In this document: piece by piece, positions 1 to 6,366 of the stretch
Layout of the letters: each line of letters opens with the position of its first letter
How positions within the stretch are numbered: the stretch's first letter is position 1
Source of the DNA: DATDCV01 sp036524155
GTDB lineage: Bacteria; Verrucomicrobiota; Verrucomicrobiia; Limisphaerales; UBA8199
Direction: 5' to 3'
Assembly: GCA_036524155.1 (NCBI GenBank)
Contig: DATDCV010000667.1
Span: 1 to 11,682 of the forward strand
DNA length: 11,682 nt
The notes under the pieces: generated by a model
Databases searched by the model: none
What the model was told of the DNA's origin: nothing
What the model saw: only the letters and a program-made list of their open reading frames with translations
Made by a program: the position numbers and the translations under genes

Positions 1-1500
1 GCCGTTGTGGTGCTCTGTCTTGCCGCCGCCACGCGCATCCCCTTCCTCACCGGCGGCTTCCTTCCCGAATTTCGCGAAGGCCACTTCGTGCTCCAGGTGT
101 TCGCCGCGCCCGGAACCTCGCTGCCGGAAATGCTCCGCATCGGCACCCGCATTTCGGAAGAGTTGCTCAAGATCCCGGAAATCGACACCGTTGAACAGCA
201 GGTCGGCCGCGCTGAACTCGGCGAAGATCCGTGGGGACCTCACCGGACTGAATTCCACGTCGAACTCAAGACGATGGCCGGCGAGACCCAGGCAAAAATC
301 GCCGACCAAATCCGCGAGGTGCTAAATCGCTTTCCCGGTCTCCAGTCCGAAGTGCTCACGTTTCTCGGGGATCGCATCAGTGAGACGCTCACCGGCGAGA
401 CCGCTCCGGTCGTGGTGAACATCTTCGGTGACGATTTGGATGTGCTGGATGCCAAGGCTCAGGAAGTCGCTCGTGTGCTCGAAACCGTACCCGGCCGGGC
501 CGACGTCAAAATGAAAGCCATGCCGGGCTCGCCGCGGATGACGATCCGTTTGCGCCCCGACCGTCTCAGCCAGTTCGGCTTTGACCCTGTCAATGTCCTG
601 GAGGCCATCCAGACCGCCTACCAGGGAACGGTGGTCGCCCAAACTCATCGTGGCAACCAGACCGCCGACGTCGCGGTGATCCTCGCGCCCGAGGAGCGAC
701 AGGATCCTGAGGCCATTGGTTCGTTGCTGCTGAGCAATGCGCAAGGCGCGCGGTTGCCGCTCCGCGAACTAACCGACATCTTCCCCACTAGCGGCCGTGC
801 CTCGATCCTCCACGAGGGCGCCCGCCGACGCCAAACCGTCACCTGCGCGACCAGCGGGCGGGATGTCACCTCGTTCGTCGCCGAGGCCAAGCGCCAGGTC
901 TCTGCCAAAGTCAGTTTCCCGGCAGGCGCCTATGCCGCCTTCAGCGGCGCCGCCGAAGCGAAAGAGAAAGCGCAGAGCGAGTTGCTGGTGCACTCCGGCA
1001 TCGCGGCGGTGGGCATTCTGCTGCTGCTCTCGATTGTTTTCCGCCAGTGGCGGAACCTGCTGCTGGTGCTCGTGAATATTCCTTTCGCGCTGGTGGGCGG
1101 TGTGTTGGCGGTCTGGTTTACGAGCATGCTTATGCCGGGTGAAAGTGCCCTGACCATCGGCGCGCTGGTGGGCTTCGTTACGCTCTTCGGCATCACTACC
1201 CGCAATTCCATCATGATGATCTCGCATTTCGAGCACCTGGTGAACGAGGAAGGCATGACCTGGGGCCCCGAAACAGTCATGCGAGGCGCCTCCGAACGCC
1301 TGATGCCTATCCTCATGACGGCAACGGTCACCGCGCTCGGGTTGCTTCCGCTGGCGCTGGGCAGCGGTGAGGCCGGACGCGAAATTGAAGGCCCTATGGC
1401 GACCGTGATCCTCGGAGGACTGCTGACCTCCACCGTCCTCAACCTGCTGGTTCTGCCCACCCTCGCCCTCAGGTACGGCGCTTTCCAGCGCCACCTCTGA
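1..1500 (+). CDS. Heavy-metal-type RND efflux permease, C-terminal half (partial at left edge)
   Basis: The frame is open from base 1 and ends at TGA 1498-1500, giving 499 visible residues of a family usually about 1,040 long, so roughly the C-terminal half is present. It opens in the seventh membrane helix, followed by the CzcA/CusA-type motif TGGFLPEFREG and the APGTSL segment. Next comes the second periplasmic porter domain (about residues 30-325, including GDRISETLTG and VVNIFGDDLDVL). Five hydrophobic helices follow at roughly 328-347, 352-374, 383-404, 434-452 and 464-487, with LVGFVTLFGITTRNSIMMISH and GREIEGPMATVILGG typical of the family. Such proteins are inner-membrane proton antiporters working with an adaptor and an outer-membrane channel. 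The proton-relay acidic residues of helix 4 lie outside the window. Methionines that bind Cu/Ag in CusA appear replaced (see findings), so the substrate is not assigned. Partner genes are probably left of the window. Confidence 0.93.
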   Translation, partial: AVVVLCLAAATRIPFLTGGFLPEFREGHFVLQVFAAPGTSLPEMLRIGTRISEELLKIPEIDTVEQQVGRAELGEDPWGPHRTEFHVELKTMAGETQAKIADQIREVLNRFPGLQSEVLTFLGDRISETLTGETAPVVVNIFGDDLDVLDAKAQEVARVLETVPGRADVKMKAMPGSPRMTIRLRPDRLSQFGFDPVNVLEAIQTAYQGTVVAQTHRGNQTADVAVILAPEERQDPEAIGSLLLSNAQGARLPLRELTDIFPTSGRASILHEGARRRQTVTCATSGRDVTSFVAEAKRQVSAKVSFPAGAYAAFSGAAEAKEKAQSELLVHSGIAAVGILLLLSIVFRQWRNLLLVLVNIPFALVGGVLAVWFTSMLMPGESALTIGALVGFVTLFGITTRNSIMMISHFEHLVNEEGMTWGPETVMRGASERLMPILMTATVTALGLLPLALGSGEAGREIEGPMATVILGGLLTSTVLNLLVLPTLALRYGAFQRHL

Positions 1501-1502
1501 GG

Positions 1503-2711
1503 CTACGCCTTCTTCGCCGCCGCCTGGAGTGACGAAGGCGTCCGCAATCGCAGCAGGTGCACCGTGGATTTCACCGCCAGTTCCAAAGGCAAAACCGGCT
1601 TGGCGATCAGGTCGTCGCCACCAGCCATCGCTCCGGCGGCGCGGTTGTCGAAGTTGGAGTGGACCGTGACGTAGATTACCGGTGTCTTGGCATACTGCGG
1701 CAGGGCCCGGACCCGCTGGCAGAACTCGAATCCGTGCATGCCCGGCATCTCTAGATCCAGCAGAATTAGATCATAGCTCTCTTGCTGCAGCATCTCCAAC
1801 CCCAAGGCAGGGTCTTCCGTGCTGCGGGCCTGCAAATTCGCCGTCCCCAGCGCCCAGGTGACCATCCGGTTCGAAACCGCGTCATCATCCACCACCAACA
1901 CCTTGCCGCCGGCGGCCTTGCCAAACTCGCCGTTCTCCGCTTCCTGCAATAAGGTCGCGACCAACTCGATCGCCGTTGAAATAGTCAAGAGGACCGACGA
2001 CGTGGCCAAGGTAGGTTCTTCCGTCAGTCGAAAAACAAGTGCCTCGAGCGGGGTCATCATCTGCGTAAGGCGCGGATGCTCCGCCATTCCGGCCAACGTG
2101 GTGAGAAAGTGAATTCGGCGATAAAAATCCCACAACCGGTTTCCCCGCCCGTCCGCGGCCGCTGATTTCCACGCATCAAACGCCGTGCGCAGCGCTGCGG
2201 AGGTGACCGTCGCCCCACTCGCCAACTGCGCCCGAGTGGCCTCCCGCCATTCTGCATCGGAAATCCGCCGTCCGGGGGATCCCTGGCCCGGCGACTGTCC
2301 TTTAAGCAGCGACACCAGCTTCGTCGCGTCCTGATTGCCCGGCCCGCCCTCCAGCACCTCTCGAATGGTATCGGCCAGGATCGCCGGCGTGCAACGCGAC
2401 TTGTGCACGCCCCGCTGGGCCGCCGTTCCGGCGATCTTCGCCGTCTCGGCGTCGATGTAAGAGTTGGAAAACAGGATCGCCGGCACGTCAATCAGGTCCG
2501 GCTGCGACCGCATCACTTGTAGCACGTCCGTTCCCGAAAGCTTCGGCATCATCAAGTCCAGCACTACTACGTCCGGCCGCGACCGATGCATCGCCTTGAG
2601 GGCGGCGACGCCGTCTTCGGCAATCTCAACGTGGAAGCCTCGACGCGTCAACGCGCCTTTGTAGGCTAGTTGCACTAACGGATCGTCATCGACTATCAGC
2701 ACCCGCGTCAT
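1503..2711 (-). CDS. Two-receiver response regulator (REC - helical, Hpt-like linker - REC)
   Basis: A protein of 402 residues with no DNA-binding output domain. REC1 (about 1-122) starts MTRVLIVDDD, with acidic pocket D8/D9, phospho-acceptor D52 in VVVLDLMMPKLSG, S82 and K104. REC2 (about 269-390) has D275/D276, acceptor D319 in LILLDLEMPGMHG, T349 and the canonical K371-P372. Between them lie a low-complexity linker and a helical region (about 153-260) whose segment around H201 resembles a histidine phosphotransfer domain but lacks its usual K and G. ATG 2709-2711 is preferred over the upstream TTG at 2751-2753 because REC folds begin here and AGGGA lies 4 nt upstream. The gene lies 104 bp behind galE on the same strand and is convergent with the RND gene, 2 bp apart. 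The likely role is phosphorelay or protein-protein signalling; no cognate kinase is in view. Function beyond that is unknown. Confidence 0.9.
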   Translation of the reverse strand: MTRVLIVDDDPLVQLAYKGALTRRGFHVEIAEDGVAALKAMHRSRPDVVVLDLMMPKLSGTDVLQVMRSQPDLIDVPAILFSNSYIDAETAKIAGTAAQRGVHKSRCTPAILADTIREVLEGGPGNQDATKLVSLLKGQSPGQGSPGRRISDAEWREATRAQLASGATVTSAALRTAFDAWKSAAADGRGNRLWDFYRRIHFLTTLAGMAEHPRLTQMMTPLEALVFRLTEEPTLATSSVLLTISTAIELVATLLQEAENGEFGKAAGGKVLVVDDDAVSNRMVTWALGTANLQARSTEDPALGLEMLQQESYDLILLDLEMPGMHGFEFCQRVRALPQYAKTPVIYVTVHSNFDNRAAGAMAGGDDLIAKPVLPLELAVKSTVHLLRLRTPSSLQAAAKKA

Positions 2712-2775
2712 ATTTTCCCTGCCGCTGGTCCGCCATCTGCCAGTGAGGATCAACCGCAGACCCCGGCACAGCGCC

Positions 2776-2803
2776 AGTTTGCCGGTTGTCGGGATTCTGT
2801 CAA
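2776..2803 (-). promoter_or_regulatory. Weak candidate sigma70-type promoter for the response regulator
   Basis: On the minus strand a perfect -35 hexamer TTGACA (2798-2803) is followed after 16 bp by CAAACT (2776-2781), which matches the -10 consensus at only 3 of 6 positions. Transcription would start near 2769, leaving a leader of roughly 57 nt before ATG 2711. The position between galE and the regulator is sensible, but the -10 is poor and consensus rules from Enterobacteria may not apply here. Confidence 0.2.
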
Positions 2804-2815
2804 TCAGAGCCGAGC

Positions 2816-3787
2816 CTAATCCGGATACCCCTGCGGGTGTTGTTTATGCCATGCCCAGGCGGTCGTCACGATGTCCTCAAGCCTGGGATATTTCGGTTTC
2901 CAGCCCAATTCCTCAACGGCCTTACCCGCGGCGGCGACCAACTTCGGCGGATCGCCAGGCCGCCTTGCCTTCTCGATCGCCGGGATTTTGGTGCCGGTCA
3001 CCTTCTCGCACATTTCGATGACCTGCCGCACCGAATACCCGTCGCCGTTCCCCAGGTTGTAAAACCCTTGTTTCCCGGGCTGGAGCGCCAGGATGTGCGC
3101 CTGCGCCAGGTCGATGATGTGGATGTAATCCCTGATGCACGTGCCGTCCGGCGTCGGATAATCGGTGCCGTAAATCTCGCATTGCTTTGCCAGGCCGAGG
3201 GGTACTTTCAGCACGTTCGGTATCAGGTGCGTCTCGATCCGGTGATGCTCGCCATATTTCTCACTCGCTCCAGCCGCGTTGAAGTACCGGAACGCGACAA
3301 ACTCCAAGCCGTGCAGTTCGCGATACCAATGCAGCATCCGCTCGAACATCAGCTTGGACTCCCCGTACGGATTGATCGGACGCTGCGGCAGGTCCTCGGT
3401 CATCGGCGCGCGGTCCGGCGGCCCGTAGGTCGCGCAGGTCGAGCTGAAGACGAATTTCTTCACCCGCGAAGCGATCGCCGCATTGAGCAGCTTCAGGCCA
3501 TTGCAGACATTGTTATGAAAATACTTGCCCGGATTGGTCATCGACTCGCCAACCAGCGCGTTGGCGGCAAAATGGACAACAGCTTCGGCTCCGGCCTCCT
3601 TGACCGCGTGCGCAAGGTGGTCCGCTTCCTCGGGTCGGCCCAGGACAAAGCGCGCCCTCGGATCCACCGCCAACCGGTGCCCCTCGCTCAGGTTGTCGTA
3701 CACGGTTACGGTATGGCCGGAATTCAGCAACTCCTCGGTGCAAATCGACCCGATATAACCCGCCCCGCCCGTGACAAAGACATTCAT
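2816..3787 (-). CDS. galE: UDP-glucose/UDP-hexose 4-epimerase (GalE-type, extended SDR)
   Basis: A protein of 323 residues, slightly shorter than E. coli GalE (338). It interconverts UDP-glucose and UDP-galactose through a 4-keto intermediate on bound NAD+, in the cytoplasm. An N-terminal Rossmann motif TGGAGYIG has G7, G10 and G13. The catalytic set is T117 (in SSTCATYG, equivalent to the usual Ser/Thr), Y141 and K145 in PYGESK. FRYFNAAGA, CIRDYIHIIDLA and the C-terminal HPQGYPD are classic GalE segments; the last also ends E. coli GalE. The position equivalent to E. coli Y299 reads L283, so strict glucose/galactose specificity cannot be assumed. ATG 3785-3787 is the only start that keeps the full Rossmann fold; no convincing Shine-Dalgarno precedes it. 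It lies 148 bp behind ligA and 104 bp ahead of the response regulator, both on the same strand. It supplies UDP-galactose-type donors for envelope glycans. Confidence 0.95.
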   Translation of the reverse strand: MNVFVTGGAGYIGSICTEELLNSGHTVTVYDNLSEGHRLAVDPRARFVLGRPEEADHLAHAVKEAGAEAVVHFAANALVGESMTNPGKYFHNNVCNGLKLLNAAIASRVKKFVFSSTCATYGPPDRAPMTEDLPQRPINPYGESKLMFERMLHWYRELHGLEFVAFRYFNAAGASEKYGEHHRIETHLIPNVLKVPLGLAKQCEIYGTDYPTPDGTCIRDYIHIIDLAQAHILALQPGKQGFYNLGNGDGYSVRQVIEMCEKVTGTKIPAIEKARRPGDPPKLVAAAGKAVEELGWKPKYPRLEDIVTTAWAWHKQHPQGYPD

Positions 3788-3852
3788 GTGGGGTCAGAGT
3801 AACCGCCCTGCCCTGTTTTTCAAGACGAGGTGATCATCCACCGCATGGCGGG

Positions 3853-3876
3853 GCCGGCGAAGTCGTCGCCCCCGGC
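3853..3876. other. GC-rich imperfect hairpin between ligA and galE
   Basis: GCCGG (3853-3857) pairs with CCGGC (3872-3876) and CGA (3858-3860) with TCG (3866-3868), leaving a CCC bulge and a 5-nt loop. It lies about 60 bp after the ligA stop on the minus strand. No T-run follows in the ligA reading direction, so it is not a standard intrinsic terminator. The rest of the 148-bp gap shows nothing recognisable. Confidence 0.25.
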
Positions 3877-3935
3877 TGCGTCCCCGGCGGAACGCACATC
3901 GCGACAACAACATCGTTGCCCCGGCCCATCTGCCG

Positions 3936-6038
3936 TCACTGAGTCTTCGCCTCACCCAGCAGTTTGAGCAACGCCGCCTCTGTGATGACAGGAACCCCGA
4001 GTTTGGTGGCCTTGTCCAGTTTCGATCCGGCCTCCTCGCCAGCCACGACGTAATCGGTCTTCTTGCTCACGCTGCCGCTCACCTTTCCGCCCGCCGCCTC
4101 GATCTTGGCCGTCGCCTCCTCCCGCTTCAGATTCGGCAGCGTGCCCGTCAGCACGAACGTCTTGCCGGCCAGCGGCCCGGCCTGGGCCCGCGGCCGGTAT
4201 AGTTCAGACTTGAAGTTGACTCCAGCTTTGCGCAGTCGCTCGACCAATTTGCGGTTACGGCCGTCCCCCTGCCACTGCACGACGCTGCCGGCGATCACCT
4301 CGCCCACGTCCTCGCAGGCCATCAATTGATCGACCGGGGCGGCCAACACCTCATCGAGCGTTGCGAACCCTTTGCCCAGCGCCTTGGCGACGCCGGCTCC
4401 CACATGCAGGATGCCGAGGCCGTAGAGAACCCGCCACATATCGCGCTCCTGGCTCGCCGCGACACCGGCCAGGAAATTCTGTGCTGACTTCTCTCCCATC
4501 CGCTCGAGTCCCGCCACCTCGTCCAGCCTGAGCGAGTACAAATCCGCCACGTCGCGGACCAGCCCGCTCTGAACAAGCTGGCGCACGAGCACCTCGCCAC
4601 CACCTTCGATGTCCATCGCGCCCCGCGAGCACCAATGCTCGAGCCGTCCGCGGATCTGGGCCGGACAATCCGGATTCAAGCATCGCCACACGACGCCCTC
4701 GTCGCCCTCGGCCACACCCGCCGCCCGCGATACTTTAGAGTCGCATTCCGGGCAGGTCTTTGGGAATCGAAACGGCAACTCTTTCCCTGTTCGCCTCGTC
4801 AAGACCACATCCACTACCGCCGGGATCACTTCACCGGCTTTTTCGATCGTAACTGTGTCGCCGACCCGAATGTCCTTTTGCCGGATGTAGTCGTCGTTGT
4901 GCAGGGTGGCGCGGCTGATGGTGCTGCCCGCCAGGAACACAGGCTCAAGTTCGGCTACGGGCGTAAGCGCCCCCGTCCGACCCACTTGGACGGTGATTCC
5001 TTTCAGCAAAGTCTCCGCCTGCTCGGCGGCGTATTTGTAGGCAATAGCCCAACGCGGCGCTTTGCTCGTGAAGCCGACTTTCTCGCGTTGCGCGAACGAG
5101 TTCAGCTTCACCACGGCGCCGTCTGTCGCATAAGGGAACGCATGGCGTATCTTGTCCAATTCCGCGATCGCCGCAATCAATTCATCTGCGGACCGGCAGT
5201 GCCACGTCTTCTCCGGCGTCTTGAAGCCGAACCCCTTGATCCAATCCAACACCCCGGCCTGCGTTCGCGGCGGGTTGGCGCTCCCCTCCACTTGTCCCAC
5301 TCCGTAAAGCACAATATCCAGCGGCCGCTTCGCCACAATCCGCGGATCTAATTGCTTCAGCGAACCCGCCGCCGCATTGCGGGGGTTGGCGAACTGCTCC
5401 TCTCCGGCGGCCTTGCGCTCCGCGTTTAACTTCTCGAACCCGGCTTTGCTGAGGTACACTTCGCCGCGCACCTCCACTAGCGTAGGACAAGCGTCCCCCC
5501 GGGCTCCATCCACTTCCGCCTGAGGCTTCGAAACCGGCGGGACGCCTGCCCTGCGCCGGAGGCCGGTGGGTATGCTTCGGATAGTCCTGAGGTTCGCCGT
5601 GATATCGTCCCCGGTCGTGCCGTCCCCACGCGTGGAACCGCACGTGAAAACGCCTTTCTCGTACCGAAGGTTGATCGCCACGCCGTCGATCTTCGGTTCG
5701 ACAATCCACTCGAGCGTCTCGTTGGGTAACAGCCGTTGCACGCGGCGGACAAACTCCTGAAGCTCCTCCTGCGAGTAGGTGTTATCAAGGCTGGTCATCG
5801 GCTGCAAATGACGCACCGGCTTGAACTCCTTCAGAGGCTCGCCGCCCACGCGCCGGGTGGGCGAATCCGGCGTAATCAGTTGCGGAAAGCCGCGCTCCAG
5901 GTCGGCAAGTTCATGGTAAAGCCGATCATAGTCCGGATCGCTAATCGTCGGCTGGGCCAGCACGTAATAGGCGTGGTCGTGCCGGCGGATCTCCTCGACG
6001 AGTTGGGTGTGACGGGCTCGGGCTCGTTCAAGCGTCAT
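3936..6038 (-). CDS. ligA: NAD+-dependent DNA ligase LigA, with an unusual in-frame insertion
   Basis: A protein of 700 residues (E. coli 671) that seals nicks during replication and repair, using NAD+ as AMP donor. Domain Ia (about 1-65) has HAYYVLAQPTISDPDYDRL for NMN binding. The adenylated lysine is K116 in EPKIDG, followed by STRGDGTTGDD, VRGEVYL, FANPRNAAAGSLKQLDP and DGAVVKL. An OB fold (about 325-410) contains QVGRTGALTPVAELEPV. The zinc finger has C429, C432, C453 and C458. Helix-hairpin-helix repeats (about 470-590) include GLERMGEKSAQNFL, and a BRCT domain (about 621-697) has GKTFVLTGTL and GSVSKKTDYVVAG. All catalytic elements are intact, so the enzyme should work. Residues 160-187 form an extra Arg/Pro/Ala/Gly-rich segment encoded by an inverted-repeat element at 5477-5559. 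ATG 6036-6038 fits the family N-terminus; the ribosome binding site is weak. It is divergent from the epimerase block. Confidence 0.97.
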   Translation of the reverse strand: MTLERARARHTQLVEEIRRHDHAYYVLAQPTISDPDYDRLYHELADLERGFPQLITPDSPTRRVGGEPLKEFKPVRHLQPMTSLDNTYSQEELQEFVRRVQRLLPNETLEWIVEPKIDGVAINLRYEKGVFTCGSTRGDGTTGDDITANLRTIRSIPTGLRRRAGVPPVSKPQAEVDGARGDACPTLVEVRGEVYLSKAGFEKLNAERKAAGEEQFANPRNAAAGSLKQLDPRIVAKRPLDIVLYGVGQVEGSANPPRTQAGVLDWIKGFGFKTPEKTWHCRSADELIAAIAELDKIRHAFPYATDGAVVKLNSFAQREKVGFTSKAPRWAIAYKYAAEQAETLLKGITVQVGRTGALTPVAELEPVFLAGSTISRATLHNDDYIRQKDIRVGDTVTIEKAGEVIPAVVDVVLTRRTGKELPFRFPKTCPECDSKVSRAAGVAEGDEGVVWRCLNPDCPAQIRGRLEHWCSRGAMDIEGGGEVLVRQLVQSGLVRDVADLYSLRLDEVAGLERMGEKSAQNFLAGVAASQERDMWRVLYGLGILHVGAGVAKALGKGFATLDEVLAAPVDQLMACEDVGEVIAGSVVQWQGDGRNRKLVERLRKAGVNFKSELYRPRAQAGPLAGKTFVLTGTLPNLKREEATAKIEAAGGKVSGSVSKKTDYVVAGEEAGSKLDKATKLGVPVITEAALLKLLGEAKTQ
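5477..5559. repeat. Palindromic repeat-like element inserted in frame within ligA
   Basis: Arms of 24 nt at 5477-5500 and 5536-5559 are inverted copies matching at 18 of 24 positions; five of the six mismatches are transitions. They are separated by 35 bp. The inner core shared by both arms (one strand) is AGGxCAxGCGTCCC. The segment encodes LigA residues 160-187, between RTIRSIPTG and VEVRGEVYL, where E. coli LigA has about 19 fewer residues. Each arm, read outward, has GC(C/T)TG(C/T)CCT(A/G)CG (5544-5555 plus; 5492-5481 minus), close to the GCCTGTCCCACG and GCCTGTCCCA of the intergenic hairpins at 9965-9976 and 6323-6332. I interpret it as a captured dispersed repeat. The inverted-repeat structure is seen; the origin is inferred. 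Confidence 0.6.
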
Positions 6039-6052
6039 ACTCTGTAATTACC

Positions 6053-6073
6053 TTGCCAAGGCGAAGTTGCCAA
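6053..6073. repeat. Two TTGCCAA sites 14 bp apart, just upstream of ligA
   Basis: TTGCCAA occurs at 6053-6059 and 6067-6073. Each copy is a near-palindrome (TTG-C-CAA), and the 14-bp spacing is somewhat longer than one helical turn. They lie 15-35 bp upstream of the ligA start and 45-65 bp before the small lipoprotein ORF. A paired protein-binding site is possible, but chance repetition of a 7-mer is not excluded. Confidence 0.25.
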
Positions 6074-6117
6074 CGGCCATTTCGCTTTCTGCTGGCTTTG
6101 GCCGGGCGTATCGGCTA

Positions 6118-6237
6118 ATGCTGACGCCAGCTATGAAACCTTCGGCACAACCCGGGAAAAGGCCGGGCAAACGCGTCATCGCCGGCCTGATCGGCTTGGC
6201 GGCGCTACTGGCGCTCACGTCCTGCACCCATCGGTGA
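6118..6237 (+). CDS. Possible micro-lipoprotein (39 or 34 residues) ending just after a lipobox
   Basis: ATG 6118-6120 (or the in-frame ATG 6133-6135, which gives 34 residues) runs to TGA 6235-6237. The product has a basic N-region (KRPGKR), a hydrophobic stretch VIAGLIGLAALLAL and a lipobox LTSC, then only T-H-R. That is a textbook type II signal peptide, yet the processed lipoprotein would be four residues (C-T-H-R). In the hydrophobic part third codon positions are mostly G or C, like the neighbours. No ribosome binding site is visible at either ATG. It is unlike entericidins, which carry a longer mature part. Alternatives are a fossil signal peptide of a degraded lipoprotein gene, a leader ORF for the downstream epimerase, or chance. 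In-frame sequence after the stop runs 18 codons to another TGA without recognisable similarity. Confidence 0.4.
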   Translation: MLTPAMKPSAQPGKRPGKRVIAGLIGLAALLALTSCTHR

Positions 6238-6251
6238 GGCAGCGCCAAAGA

Positions 6252-6268
6252 GCACTCAGGGAGAGTGC
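6252..6268. repeat. Perfect 6-bp stem-loop after the micro-lipoprotein ORF
   Basis: GCACTC (6252-6257) and GAGTGC (6263-6268) are perfect inverted copies around the 5-nt loop AGGGA, 14 nt after the TGA of the small ORF. No T-run follows on either strand, so it is not a standard intrinsic terminator. It shares the compact 5-nt-loop geometry of the hairpins at 6309 and 9954, but not their sequence. Confidence 0.4.
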
Positions 6269-6308
6269 CACTCGTAATGAATATCGGCCGTTGACCAAGC
6301 CAACCCGG

Positions 6309-6331
6309 GGGACGGGCATCTCGCCTGTCCC
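6309..6331. repeat. GCCTGTCC-type hairpin repeat upstream of the GDP-mannose epimerase
   Basis: Arms GGGACGGGC (6309-6317) and GCCTGTCCC (6323-6331) pair at 8 of 9 positions, the ninth being a G-T pair, around a 5-nt loop. It ends 35 bp before the epimerase ATG. The right arm resembles the hairpin at 9954-9970 and the repeat arms inside ligA, so I treat these as one dispersed repeat family. Confidence 0.55.
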
Positions 6332-6366
6332 AATTGTTTGGGAACTGCGGCCAGCCCGCAAGACTT

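Larger units (their letters stand above)
6039..6366. other. Divergent interval between ligA and the GDP-mannose epimerase gene
   Basis: This 328-bp stretch separates two divergently read genes and must hold both of their promoters. It contains a pair of TTGCCAA sites near ligA, a possible micro-lipoprotein ORF (6118-6237), a perfect 6-bp hairpin (6252-6268) and a GCCTGTCC-type hairpin (6309-6331). No convincing sigma70 promoter could be picked by eye for either gene. Confidence 0.6.

Noticed and set aside
769..1494. Minus-strand frame opposite the RND C-terminus
   Set aside because: The composition is Gln/His/Arg-rich and the opposite strand has five transmembrane helices with family motifs.
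2712..2753. TTG start extending the response regulator by 14 residues
   Set aside because: REC domains begin at MTRVLIVDDD, and an AGGGA ribosome binding site stands just before ATG 2711.
2786..3802. 338-codon plus-strand frame opposite galE
   Set aside because: The minus strand encodes complete GalE with all catalytic residues; this frame has no coherent domain.
6039..6085. Sigma70-like promoter for ligA (TTGGCA, 17 bp, TAATTA on the minus strand)
   Set aside because: TAATTA matches the -10 consensus at only two positions and lies almost on the start codon.
6334..6366. TTG start giving an 11-residue extension of the GDP-mannose epimerase
   Set aside because: TTG abuts the hairpin repeat, has no ribosome binding site, and the extension has no counterpart in the family pattern; ATG 6367 is simpler.
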